A stretch of DNA of 29,875 bases from DATLYB01 sp964502525 (lineage in GTDB: Bacteria; Bacteroidota; Bacteroidia; Chitinophagales; CAIOSU01). Position 1 is the stretch's first letter. The number at the start of each line of letters is the position of its first letter. The notes below the pieces were generated by a model. That model saw nothing but the letters and a program-made list of their open reading frames with translations. It was not told the DNA's origin and ran no database searches. Location of the stretch: NCBI GenBank assembly GCA_964502525.1, contig CAZCXH010000051.1, positions 1 to 29,875 on the forward strand, written 5' to 3'. The position numbers and the translations under genes were made by a program. Below, piece after piece: positions 1 through 8,374 of the stretch.

Positions 1-257
1 ATCACATGAACACCTTCGTTCAGTTCATTCACAAAAAGATAATTTCCAAAAACATAAATCTTTCCGGGATTATCCAGGGAACGCGCAGATTCCGAGGCAA
101 CCGATTGACGCAGCGTGGCGTAATCCATGTAAACCGGCTCATAAGCCTGGTAGGTGTAAGTCGTGGAACATTTGTCTTTTGTGCATCCGGTGAATAAAGC
201 AAGCGGAATTGCAATAAGCAGTGCGGATGAAAGCAGAATTGAGATTTTGGGTTTCAT
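1..257 (-). CDS. Lipoprotein, C-terminus cut by window edge (LVIVD-type surface protein?)
   Basis: This reverse-strand reading frame starts with ATG at 257-255 and stays open to the left edge, so only about the first 85 codons are present. The N-terminus is a clear lipoprotein signal: MKPK, a hydrophobic stretch, then the lipobox LFTGC with the acylated Cys at residue 25. After it come a polar linker and a stretch rich in Tyr, Val and Phe ending in NELNEGVHVI. That wording resembles the start of Bacteroidota lipoproteins with LVIVD repeats (beta-propeller-like surface proteins). The lipoprotein nature is seen directly; the LVIVD assignment is an inference from a short fragment. It is transcribed away from the neighbouring lipoprotein gene at 342. 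Confidence 0.75.
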   Translation of the reverse strand, partial: MKPKISILLSSALLIAIPLALFTGCTKDKCSTTYTYQAYEPVYMDYATLRQSVASESARSLDNPGKIYVFGNYLFVNELNEGVHV

Positions 258-341
258 AGTTGGGATTTTGAGGGGATTACGCCAAAGGTATTAAAACGGT
301 TGCCTGTCTTAACCTTGATTTTTTTGATTAAAATGATAAAT

Positions 342-872
342 ATGATAAAGCCTCATCCCGCCCCTCTCCAAAGGAGAGGGAGTCCAAAGTTTTTTGCATT
401 TTGCCATCTGTCATTATTCCTTATTGTTGGATTACTTCAGGGTTGCAAGAAAGAGTGCGATTGCCACAGGCAGCCTGACAGCGATTATCTCATCTTCGGA
501 AAATTTCATGGCATGTGCATGGGCGAAACGTGCGTGGAGATTTTTAAATTGGAAAATGGAAATCTCCATGAAGATACTACCGACCGGTATCCCTTCGGCA
601 ATGCGCCATACAACGGAATTTACGTAATGCGGTCATCCGAAGAATACGATCTTGTTAAAGATTTGATTAATTATATTCCTTCTCAGCTTTTAAGCGAAAA
701 TGACACCACCATAGGAATACCGGACGCTTACGATCAGGGCGGCTATTACCTTGAGGTGAAGGAGGCGGGAGAATCGAGGTTTTGGCTTATTGACACGGAT
801 AAGGATAACCTCCCTGCTTACATTCACGCGTTCACTGACACATTGAATTCATACGTTAACCGCTTGCAATAA
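342..872 (+). CDS. Small lipoprotein of unknown function
   Basis: The product is about 176 aa from ATG 342; other possible starts are ATG 333 and TTG 300. A hydrophobic stretch ends in the lipobox LLQGC, at Cys 35 counted from ATG 342, followed by a Cys-rich CKKECDC segment. The mature part holds a motif (YLIFGKFHGMC, then an ETCVEIFKLENG stretch) that I associate with small conserved Bacteroidota lipoproteins of no known role. The region before the signal helix is unusual: residues PHPAPLQRRGSP are the translation of an interspersed CTCTCC/GGAGAG hairpin repeat at 351-382. The repeat has therefore either supplied the n-region of the signal peptide, or true translation starts in a way I cannot see. 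It is followed after 18 nt by the outer-membrane gene at 891 and is likely cotranscribed with it. Confidence 0.65.
   Translation: MIKPHPAPLQRRGSPKFFAFCHLSLFLIVGLLQGCKKECDCHRQPDSDYLIFGKFHGMCMGETCVEIFKLENGNLHEDTTDRYPFGNAPYNGIYVMRSSEEYDLVKDLINYIPSQLLSENDTTIGIPDAYDQGGYYLEVKEAGESRFWLIDTDKDNLPAYIHAFTDTLNSYVNRLQ
351..382. repeat. CTCTCC hairpin repeat inside a coding region
   Basis: The arms CCCTCTCC (362-369) and GGAGAGGG (373-380) form a perfect 8-bp stem with an AAA loop, preceded by CCTCATCCCG. Related CCCTCTCC...GAGAGGG palindromes lie at 18134-18182 and 18321-18428. The repeat lies in frame in the N-terminal part of the lipoprotein gene. Confidence 0.6.
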
Positions 873-890
873 TTCAAAAACATATTTTCC

Positions 891-1652
891 ATGAAAACGA
901 AAACCATCTTAGTTGCTGTTCTGTGCGCCAGCCAGCTTCTGCTCGCCCAAAGTGGTGATTTATATGATATCCACCTCAAAAGCGGCAGCATCATTCGCGG
1001 GAAAGTTGTTGAGCTTTCTTCCGAAAAGGTGAAAATAGAAATCGGAGGAAACGTTATCTCCGAATTCAATATGGGTGAAGTGGAGAAAGTGGTGCCGGCA
1101 GAAGCCGCCCAACCGTCAGCAGAAAAAAAAGAGCGTATTCCGTATGTCAGGCGTAAAGGATTTTTCAACGACACCGAATTCGGATTTCTCATCGGCAGCG
1201 GCAATGCGGATGATAAGTTCAACACCGCTATCTCCTTTCAAACCTCCAGCGGTTATAAGGTGAATCCCTATTTCAGGATTGGTGCAGGTACGGGCGTTGA
1301 CCATTATACCGATTATGACAACACGTTTATCTCTGTGTTTGGCAGGGTAGCGGGAGATATGCTCAATAATTGGGTTACTCCAGTTTATTTTCTGGACGAA
1401 GGTTATGGATTCGTGTTTGAAGAAGACAAGACCGATTCGGGCGCGGAAATCACCAACTCCAAAGGAGGATGGATGATGCACGCTGGGATTGGCGTGAAAT
1501 TCTATACGCCTTCAAAAGCATCATTCTCCCTGCTTGCAGGCTACAAAATGCAAAAAAGCCAGCGCGATTATCAATATGATTATTACGAATATACTTACCA
1601 CGAGGACCGATCATATAGCCGGCTGACGTTCGGGATGGGAGTCGGATTTTAG
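891..1652 (+). CDS. Outer-membrane beta-barrel protein with N-terminal SH3/Sm-like domain
   Basis: The product has 253 aa. A Sec signal peptide (MKTKTILVAVLCASQLLLAQ) is followed by a short segment, DIHLKSGSIIRGKVVELSSE at residues 23-42. Its repeated beta pattern, of the form lkdGsxirGkvxe, is common in Bacteroidota envelope proteins just before a barrel. From about residue 90 to the end the protein alternates Gly/aromatic beta strands and finishes in Phe (GMGVGF), as outer-membrane barrels do. No enzyme motif is visible. The ATG at 891 gives the signal peptide directly. It follows the lipoprotein gene by 18 nt. The specific role is unknown. Confidence 0.75.
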   Translation: MKTKTILVAVLCASQLLLAQSGDLYDIHLKSGSIIRGKVVELSSEKVKIEIGGNVISEFNMGEVEKVVPAEAAQPSAEKKERIPYVRRKGFFNDTEFGFLIGSGNADDKFNTAISFQTSSGYKVNPYFRIGAGTGVDHYTDYDNTFISVFGRVAGDMLNNWVTPVYFLDEGYGFVFEEDKTDSGAEITNSKGGWMMHAGIGVKFYTPSKASFSLLAGYKMQKSQRDYQYDYYEYTYHEDRSYSRLTFGMGVGF

Positions 1653-1802
1653 TTTACGGTTTACAGTTTGGATTTTTGCAACCGTAAACCGTAAACAGAA
1701 ATAGAAAATGTAAGATTTCATCCCGCGCACAGTATAAAATATTACGTATAAAATATTACTGCTGACCGGAACTGTAAACCGTAAACGCGTAAACAGTAAA
1801 CC
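1652..1802. repeat. GTTTACGGTTTAC palindromic element, copy 1 (incomplete)
   Basis: A perfect 13-bp inverted repeat, GTTTACGGTTTAC at 1652-1664 and its complement at 1684-1696, begins on the last base of the barrel gene's stop codon. The stretch 1691-1745 is nearly identical, in reverse orientation, to 3455-3505 of copy 2. Inside lies a 14-bp tandem duplication, GTATAAAATATTAC, at 1732-1745 and 1746-1759. Another GTAAACCGTAAAC run (1774-1802) follows, close to the stop of the crotonase gene. I see no gene here. Confidence 0.8.
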
Positions 1803-1803
1803 T

Positions 1804-2562
1804 TTACTTGTTCTGCATGAACGCCCTCAGAAACTCCACCCTGTCGGTAATCTCCGTATCGAACTTCGATTCAATCTTCAATCCCTCTCTTAATGAAGTG
1901 TGGCTGCCTTCGTGATACAAGCGCTTGAATGCAGCAATAGATTGCCTGCTGTTTTTGAGGATTTCATTGGCGATGCCCTCCACATAGCTTTTCAGCTCAC
2001 CGGCAGGGACGGATTTGTTCGCCATGCCGTATTCTTCCGCTTCCTTGCCGGTAATGGTTCGGGCGGTAAATGTCATCTCGCGCGCTTTCATGATGCCCAC
2101 TTTCTGCGGAAGCCGCTGCGACATGCCCCATTTCGGGAGGATGCCCCATTTGGCGTGCGTGTCGCCCAGCTTGCAATCATCTGAAACATACATCAGGTCG
2201 AAGGCGAGCGCGAGTTCCAGCGCTCCCGTGTAGCAGAAGCCATGCACCATCGCGATGCACACCTTCGGCATCGTCTGTATATTTTCAATCATCGCCAATC
2301 CGGTTTTCAGTATCTCATCTTGTGAAAACTTGCCGCCCTTGATGCTTGCATTTATCTCCTTCAGATCAACACCAGCAGAGAAGGCTCTGCCTTCCCCCGA
2401 CAGGATAACCACCCCTATCTCCTCATCGTTTGCAGCCTGCTCAAAAGCCTGCTTCAGCTCGGTGACAAGATTGGGGCTGAGGGCGTTGAGCACATTCGGA
2501 CGGTTGAGCGTTATCCGGCAGATGGAATCTTGTTTAGCATAGCGGATGTCGGTGAAGGGCAT
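1804..2562 (-). CDS. Enoyl-CoA hydratase/isomerase (crotonase) family protein
   Basis: The product has 252 aa, the usual length for single-domain crotonases. The oxyanion-hole segment GEGRAFSAGVDLKEI (57-70) and the second one around HGFCYTGALELALAFD (107-122) are present. By alignment in my head, E116 corresponds to the first catalytic Glu of rat mitochondrial enoyl-CoA hydratase (Glu144). The position of the second catalytic Glu (Glu164, in the QPEIxLG segment) is His136 in GDTHAKWG. Proteins with this DTHAxxG signature are usually annotated enoyl-CoA hydratase, but lacking one Glu it may be an isomerase, hydrolase or lyase on an acyl-CoA. It lies 30 nt downstream of the PhyH gene on the same strand, so the two are probably cotranscribed. 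ATG 2562 fits the family start. Confidence 0.85.
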   Translation of the reverse strand: MPFTDIRYAKQDSICRITLNRPNVLNALSPNLVTELKQAFEQAANDEEIGVVILSGEGRAFSAGVDLKEINASIKGGKFSQDEILKTGLAMIENIQTMPKVCIAMVHGFCYTGALELALAFDLMYVSDDCKLGDTHAKWGILPKWGMSQRLPQKVGIMKAREMTFTARTITGKEAEEYGMANKSVPAGELKSYVEGIANEILKNSRQSIAAFKRLYHEGSHTSLREGLKIESKFDTEITDRVEFLRAFMQNK

Positions 2563-2592
2563 GGGAGGTTTTGTGAAATAAAATCGGATGGT

Positions 2593-3414
2593 CTATTGTA
2601 CCATATCCTTCAGTTCATTCGCTGACATTTCCCGGTGCCTGTAGGGAAATTTTTCATCGCTTTCGAGGGAAGCCAGCGAATCATAGCAACTGTAGTCGGT
2701 GAAAAACCGCGGGGTGATATGCAATTTCTTGTAGCTCTTTTTAGACGCGACATCTTCAATCACGTAATGAACCAGCTCCGCATCCTGAGGAGCCATCACC
2801 ACGGATGCTGCAATCCGCACCGATCGCGAACGGTTGGGGGGTGAGGCGTGAATCAACCGCGAGTTTAATATCAACGCCTCACCAGCCTTCATCGGCAGGC
2901 TTTTCAACCTGCTTGCAATAAAATCATTATTCGTCTGCGGGAAAGGGGCGTCAAAGAACCTTCCCCTGATAAAATTTTGAAGCTGGTGGCTGCGGGGAAT
3001 GACCTGAAGATTGCCATTTTCTTCGTTTACGTCCACCAGCGGACACCATACTGTTACGGAGTCGTATTTTGTTTCATCCACAAAATTCCAGTCTTGATGG
3101 GGAATGAGTTGGCTGTTGTCACCCGGGCTTTTCACCATGAAGTTGGCAAACACCGGCTGACAATCCAACAAGTATTTTTCCAACGCTTTTGTGAGAATTT
3201 TCTTTATGGCGGCATCCACAGATTCCCTGTAGAGCGCGTTGTCACTCCAAATACTGGTATAGAACGGAAGCGAAACTTCCGCATGGGGAGTCTGCAGAAC
3301 GGATAATTGATCCAGTTCCGCTATATCCTGCCCGCTCAGCAACGGCACTACCACGTAGCCTTCGTTTCTGAAAAGCGTCTGAAGCTGCCTGGACCGGAAA
3401 ATATCTTTGGTCAT
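2593..3414 (-). CDS. Phytanoyl-CoA dioxygenase (PhyH) family protein
   Basis: The product has 273 aa and shows the 2-oxoglutarate/Fe(II) oxygenase pattern of the PhyH family: an HxD iron motif in IPHQDW (H106, D108), a distal iron His at RLIHASPPNRS (H189), and downstream arginines (R197 or R200) that would bind 2-oxoglutarate. The WCPLVDVNEENGNLQVIPRS segment (123-142) is typical of PhyH. The metal site looks intact, so it is probably an active hydroxylase. PhyH proteins act on many substrates (phytanoyl-CoA, ectoine, natural products), so the substrate is not known. Its pairing with a crotonase-family gene suggests an acyl-CoA substrate, which is inference. Start ATG at 3414. Confidence 0.85.
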   Translation of the reverse strand: MTKDIFRSRQLQTLFRNEGYVVVPLLSGQDIAELDQLSVLQTPHAEVSLPFYTSIWSDNALYRESVDAAIKKILTKALEKYLLDCQPVFANFMVKSPGDNSQLIPHQDWNFVDETKYDSVTVWCPLVDVNEENGNLQVIPRSHQLQNFIRGRFFDAPFPQTNNDFIASRLKSLPMKAGEALILNSRLIHASPPNRSRSVRIAASVVMAPQDAELVHYVIEDVASKKSYKKLHITPRFFTDYSCYDSLASLESDEKFPYRHREMSANELKDMVQ

Positions 3415-3459
3415 GTTAATGGTTCGTTCAAAATTAAGCGAACAATGGTCATCACGTTT

Positions 3460-3599
3460 TATACTGTGCGCTGGATAAAATCTTACATTTTCTATTTCTG
3501 TTTACAGTTGATATGTTTACGGTTTACGGATTTGCAAATACTCCAAGCTGTAAACTGTAAACGGCTCAATGGCGCAATTTATCCCGTTTTCAAAGTATA
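3460..3599. repeat. GTTTACGGTTTAC palindromic element, copy 2 (complete, with terminal inverted repeats)
   Basis: The 140-bp element is bounded by TATACT (3460-3465) and AGTATA (3594-3599). The ends extend into imperfect inverted repeats: CTGGATAAAAT at 3471-3481 on the left and AATTTATCCCG at 3576-3586 on the right. Inside are GTTTACGGTTTAC (3514-3526) and GTAAACTGTAAAC (3550-3562). The left part is nearly identical to the inner part of copy 1 in opposite orientation. It fills most of the gap between the divergent PhyH and membrane-protein genes, so promoters of both must lie in or beside it. Confidence 0.8.
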
Positions 3600-3648
3600 A
3601 TATTGTGGTATTTGCCGATTATTAGGTCGAAAATTGTGCAGAAAAGAT

Positions 3649-5508
3649 ATGACAGTTCTCCGCAGGTTATGGAAGTATTTGATTTTGCTGGTTCTTCCGG
3701 CAGTGTTGCTGTTTTCGGTATTGAAATTAAGGGAAGAGTGGGGAGCATACTATTTCACGCACAATGCCGACCCTGCATACTTATACCTTATTAATTCCCT
3801 TAATGTAGCCACGCTTTGTCCCGTGCAGCACGTTGACAATCCTGGAACCACCGTTCAACTGCTGGGTGGCGCGGTATTGCGTGTTTTGGCATTCTTTCAG
3901 GAAACGAAAGACCTAGAAGCTGACGTTTTTTTACGGCCGGAATATTACCTCACCAATATAAACAGGACGCTGTTTGCGATTAACTTGATTGGCATGGTGG
4001 CCATTGGTTTCGCTGCCTGGCATTGGACAAAAAGTGTCACTGTTGGCATCCTGCTGCAATGCGCGCCTTTTGTATCATACCAGATGATAAAGGCTATGCT
4101 GATGGTAAGTCCGGAGCCGGTATCGGTGACGGCAGCCTTGCTGTTCATGCTTCTGATAATGTGGGCATCCGTCCGAAACGCTCATGAAGAACATCCTGGT
4201 TTGTTTGCCCTGTTATCTGCAATGATTGTTTCATTCAGCCTTGCAACCAAGTTCACCTTCATCGTTTTCGCCCTGATGCCGTTAATGATACTGAAGGGCT
4301 GGAAATGGAGGATTGCGTATGTTGTGATGGTTGTGTTCTTCTTTCACATTCTTATTATCCCGGCATTCACCCACTATGATTTTTTTCTGCACTGGATAAA
4401 AATTCTGTTTTTGCATACCGATAATTATGGGCAGGGAGCAACCGGCATTGTAAACCCGGGTTCGTTTGCTGCGAACATGCTCAAAATTGCGGCTCTTGAG
4501 CACACGTATTTTTTCATTTTGGCTTTCGCATCAGGCCTATTGATTCTGATTTTCACCAAGAATGTTTTAAGAGAAATTCGTGCTGAGCGTTCTGTCAGAC
4601 TTTTGATTGCATTGGTAACCGCATCGGTTATCCATGCAGCGCTGGTGGCAAAGCACTACAACCCGCGCTATATGATTCCAGCGCTGATGCTGATGCCGGT
4701 AATTATTTACTTAAGTGTCATCGTGTACAAGCGACTGGCGGATTCAGGACAAATGGAATTCACACCAACCCTGACATTCATGGCAATTTTAACTGCTGCT
4801 TTTTTGGTACTGTTTCTCGCCAGGCACTTTATGGGCTATCTGCCGGGTGATACTATTGTAGTGTGGCGGCAGACGATAGCGAACCATAGCTCACTGGCGG
4901 ACTGTATTCCCGATTCGGCTTTTTCGAACAGCCTGTTCATCATCTTTCTTGTCTTTGCATTGGCAACCGCAACCCTTTTGGCCCGCAGCAGAATAAAGAG
5001 AAGCGGCAATACCGGATTTTTGACCGTCATGTGCCTGTTATGTATGGGTGTAATTTACCATATACGGCATGTTGACATCAGCGGATTCAATCACAGGAAT
5101 CGCGAAGAAAAAAGAGAGGTGCTGGCGGTGATGGATGAGGTTGAAAAAAAATATGGGGATTACATTAAAATTTTTGGAGGCAGATCCTCATCACAGCTGT
5201 ATGCTTTGAAATACGGCACCAGCACCAACTTCACCAGGGCAAGCCAGCTTGCCAGATTAAATGAATTATATCCCGGCACAGACACCTATTTCTGGCGCCT
5301 GAAATGGGGCGACAGCACATTTGATAACTGGACCAAAAAAGTTGCATTAACGGATATCATGAGCATTGGCGACAATATCCTCATTCAGGGCGATATGTCT
5401 TCCCTAAACCCGGTGAGCGTGGAGGAGATGGAGCGGTTGAACAACGTGAAGCTGACGGAAGTTTACAGGGGAAAAACTGAAATAATTTACAAGATTAAAT
5501 CAAGCTAG
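3649..5508 (+). CDS. Polytopic membrane protein, GT-C glycosyltransferase-like
   Basis: The product has 619 aa from ATG 3649; TTG 3634 would add five residues. The N-terminal two thirds are about 10-12 hydrophobic helices; the last ~150 residues are mostly soluble. After the first helix comes a loop with DPAYLY (41-46) and then HVDNPGTTVQLLGG (61-74). An acidic residue in the first periplasmic loop followed by a DPxY...HxDxPGT pattern is what I know from bacterial membrane proteins related to dolichol-phosphate-sugar GT-C transferases (GT39/PMT-like). The fold class is an inference, and sugar donor and acceptor are unknown. It precedes the TMTC-like gene by only 7-28 nt, so both probably work in the same envelope glycosylation or polymer pathway. 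Confidence 0.6.
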   Translation: MTVLRRLWKYLILLVLPAVLLFSVLKLREEWGAYYFTHNADPAYLYLINSLNVATLCPVQHVDNPGTTVQLLGGAVLRVLAFFQETKDLEADVFLRPEYYLTNINRTLFAINLIGMVAIGFAAWHWTKSVTVGILLQCAPFVSYQMIKAMLMVSPEPVSVTAALLFMLLIMWASVRNAHEEHPGLFALLSAMIVSFSLATKFTFIVFALMPLMILKGWKWRIAYVVMVVFFFHILIIPAFTHYDFFLHWIKILFLHTDNYGQGATGIVNPGSFAANMLKIAALEHTYFFILAFASGLLILIFTKNVLREIRAERSVRLLIALVTASVIHAALVAKHYNPRYMIPALMLMPVIIYLSVIVYKRLADSGQMEFTPTLTFMAILTAAFLVLFLARHFMGYLPGDTIVVWRQTIANHSSLADCIPDSAFSNSLFIIFLVFALATATLLARSRIKRSGNTGFLTVMCLLCMGVIYHIRHVDISGFNHRNREEKREVLAVMDEVEKKYGDYIKIFGGRSSSQLYALKYGTSTNFTRASQLARLNELYPGTDTYFWRLKWGDSTFDNWTKKVALTDIMSIGDNILIQGDMSSLNPVSVEEMERLNNVKLTEVYRGKTEIIYKIKSS

Positions 5509-5536
5509 GCTTCCGGTGAGCGGCATTAAACATTCA

Positions 5537-8374
5537 ATGCAAGGAAAAGCCACCTTGAAAAATCCGGACAGCGGTGGAAGTTTTCCGGCTGGATGGAAGG
5601 GGGTAGCAATTGTTTTTACATTCAGCTTTCTTCTTTATGCCAATTCCATCCCAAATCAGTATAACCTTGATGATGAACTGGTGACATCGGTTGATGCCAA
5701 AAGACAGCATCCCCTTACCTCGAAAGGGATTGCCGCCATTCCTGACATATTCACCAAACCTTATTATTCCGATGACATGGGATATGCCTATGATTACAGG
5801 CCTATAGTGCTCACATCCTTTGCCATTGAGCATTCCCTGTTCGGTGACAATCCCCATGTCAGCCACCTTATTAATGTCCTGCTGTATTCGATCCTCTGCG
5901 TATTGCTGCTGTTGACGCTCCGTCATCTGCTGAGCGAATACAACGACCTGGTACCGTTTTTCATCACATTGCTGTTTGCTGCATTTCCCGTGCATACTGA
6001 GGTGGTGGCAAGCATTAAAAACAGGGATGAGATATTGTCTTTGCTGGGAGGATTAGGCGCATTGTACTTTTTTATCGCTTATGCCGGGAGCCGGAAAAAA
6101 ATATTGCTGCTCTGCGCAGGAGGCAGTTTCGTTTTCGGATTGTTGTCAAAGCAGACGGTTCTGAGCCTTATAATTATTATTCCCATACTGCTGATTATTT
6201 TTAAAAAGCTTCCACCCCTGCAAATTCTGATTGTTTCCGCCATCCTTGTTGCCATTGCCTTTCCTTTCATACAGATAACATTCCTTACCGACCGGTTAAT
6301 GTTTGCAGGGGCAATAATTGCCTTTATCACGCTGATCGAGCAAATTAAAAACGGCACTGTTCTGATCAGGATAAAAGAGAAAGCAAGGATGCTGACATCA
6401 TGGATGGGTATGGTGAAAGACAGATTCGTGAATTGGAGCAGGTTAATGCAACGAAGCGAACCGCCAGCGCAATCTCAGGAACAATCTCTCGTAGTCTTCC
6501 AACTGAGTTACCCTGTTACCATTATAAGCTTCATTTCAATTTCCGTCATTAGCCTGCCCTTGTTGATACTTAAGTCGTTTTTTGCCGTTATTCCACTGCT
6601 TGCTTTCTTGCCGCTGTGTTTTTTCTCCCCTCAGGGCATAAAAAAATATTTTATATGGTTTTGCCTGCTTATTTCGGCCGCGGTGGCCTACTGGACAAAG
6701 GTATTTCTCGTGTATGATATGGCGGTTCTGTTTTTTGCCTACCACTTTCTTGTTGATTCAAAAGCAAGGCGGATTCCAAACACCGCAATAATCATCATCC
6801 TGTGCATCTGGGGATTCCTCATCTTCGGGTATGAAAATTCCACCACCTTCGTCATGATTCTGATGGTGCTCGGATTTGCTTACTCGCCAAGGTTCAAATG
6901 GATAAAATGGTTGCTGGGGGTGGTCACTGTCATCTCAATCGCTCAATTTCTCATGCCCGGATCTGCCGGATTAAATAGAATAAATGCGTTATACAGTGGC
7001 ATTGGAATACTGCACTCGCTTTTGTTGCTGATGGTGCTGTTTAAGCCCCAAAGAGCCAGGTTGATTATATCCTGTATTTATTCGGCAACCATTATTCTTC
7101 TGATTCCGCAATTAATCGCATCCTATAATAATGTGACTATAAATATTGGCGCGATAGAACCTCCGAAGATGACGTTCAATATCGGTCCTCCAAGTTTCAG
7201 ACCGATGGACTATACGGAAACGGTAATTGATGCGGGCAAAACCCCCTTCCGGGAGAAATCAGGAACGGGCATGGTTACCATTGGCAAATATCTTAAACTG
7301 ACGCTGATTCCCTACCCCATGTCGTTTTATTACGGTTATAAGGTCATCGAGAAAACAGATATGGCCAAGTCTGTCCCTATCATCATCGGTATTCTGTTTG
7401 CGGCATTATGGGCGATTGCGCTTGTGTTTCTGAAAAGAGAGGGGATTATATCTGCCGGCCTATTCATATACGTAGTCAGCATTTTTCCCGCTTCGAATAT
7501 TTTATCTCCTATCCCCGGGATGGTTGCGGATAGGCTGCTTTTCATTCCTTCGCTTGGATTCTGTGTTTTGCTGGCCTGGTTATTAATGAAAGTGTTTGCA
7601 GTTTCCTTTCAAAAAGGCGGAGGTGCGCTTTCTCTGAGATATCTTCCGGTTGTGTTCAAGATCACTTGCATCGCTGTGCTGGTAACATATTCGGCCATAA
7701 CATTAGCCAGAAACAGACAATGGCATGACACGCTGACACTGATGCGGCATGATATAGCCCATCTGGAGGAATCGGCTCAGGCGCATAATCTGCTGGCGAC
7801 CAATCTTGCAAGAAAAGCTGTGGAAAGCGCCAGCGATTCAGAAGCAAGGCTGCTGCTGCTTGAAGCTGAAGCGCATCTGGAGAAGGCAATTTTCATCTAC
7901 AATGACTTTTTCAATGCCGCTTATGACCTGGGGCGGGTTAGAATGATGTTGGGCAAGTTAGATGAGGCGGAGCGCGCGTTTAAAAAAGCCGTTGAACTGG
8001 ACAGCACCTTTTCGGAATCTTTTTACAATCTGGCGCTGATAAGGGTTAACAGAAAAGATTTCAGCGGAGCAATTGCATATTATGTAAAATACATCAGTAT
8101 TAAACCGGATAACATGGCTGCGTTGATGGACTTAAGTTTCTGCTATGCGCAGACGCACGACCTGCGAAACGCCATGATTTACATGAAAAAAGCGGTGGAT
8201 TTATTTCCCCGGAAACCGGAGCCGCTGATCAACCTCAGCAGAATTTTCGCAGATATGGGACAACTTGACAGCGCCCTATTTTATATCAGAAAGGCGGAAA
8301 TTATATCACCGGGGCATCCGGATGTTAAGATGCTGAAAAATGCTTTTAGCAGGCAGGATGCGAACAGCAATTAG
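5537..8374 (+). CDS. TMTC-like membrane protein with C-terminal TPR repeats
   Basis: The product has 945 aa from ATG 5537; GTG 5516 would give 952 and lies only 7 nt after the upstream stop. The first loop has YNLDDELV, an acidic pair typical of GT-C enzymes, then AYDYRPIVLTSFAIEHSLFG, HLINVLLY and FPVHTEVVASIKNRDEI. These are the landmarks of the TMTC / DUF1736 family (O-mannosyltransferases in animals; many bacterial relatives). An unusually large block of extra hydrophobic helices lies between about residues 200 and 540. The last ~200 residues are helical TPR units, for example AAYDLGRVRMMLGKLDEAER and NLALIRVNRKDFSGAIAYY. The stop overlaps the stop region of the convergent radical SAM gene by 4 nt. 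The family is fairly sure; the sugar and the acceptor are not known. Confidence 0.7.
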   Translation: MQGKATLKNPDSGGSFPAGWKGVAIVFTFSFLLYANSIPNQYNLDDELVTSVDAKRQHPLTSKGIAAIPDIFTKPYYSDDMGYAYDYRPIVLTSFAIEHSLFGDNPHVSHLINVLLYSILCVLLLLTLRHLLSEYNDLVPFFITLLFAAFPVHTEVVASIKNRDEILSLLGGLGALYFFIAYAGSRKKILLLCAGGSFVFGLLSKQTVLSLIIIIPILLIIFKKLPPLQILIVSAILVAIAFPFIQITFLTDRLMFAGAIIAFITLIEQIKNGTVLIRIKEKARMLTSWMGMVKDRFVNWSRLMQRSEPPAQSQEQSLVVFQLSYPVTIISFISISVISLPLLILKSFFAVIPLLAFLPLCFFSPQGIKKYFIWFCLLISAAVAYWTKVFLVYDMAVLFFAYHFLVDSKARRIPNTAIIIILCIWGFLIFGYENSTTFVMILMVLGFAYSPRFKWIKWLLGVVTVISIAQFLMPGSAGLNRINALYSGIGILHSLLLLMVLFKPQRARLIISCIYSATIILLIPQLIASYNNVTINIGAIEPPKMTFNIGPPSFRPMDYTETVIDAGKTPFREKSGTGMVTIGKYLKLTLIPYPMSFYYGYKVIEKTDMAKSVPIIIGILFAALWAIALVFLKREGIISAGLFIYVVSIFPASNILSPIPGMVADRLLFIPSLGFCVLLAWLLMKVFAVSFQKGGGALSLRYLPVVFKITCIAVLVTYSAITLARNRQWHDTLTLMRHDIAHLEESAQAHNLLATNLARKAVESASDSEARLLLLEAEAHLEKAIFIYNDFFNAAYDLGRVRMMLGKLDEAERAFKKAVELDSTFSESFYNLALIRVNRKDFSGAIAYYVKYISIKPDNMAALMDLSFCYAQTHDLRNAMIYMKKAVDLFPRKPEPLINLSRIFADMGQLDSALFYIRKAEIISPGHPDVKMLKNAFSRQDANSN

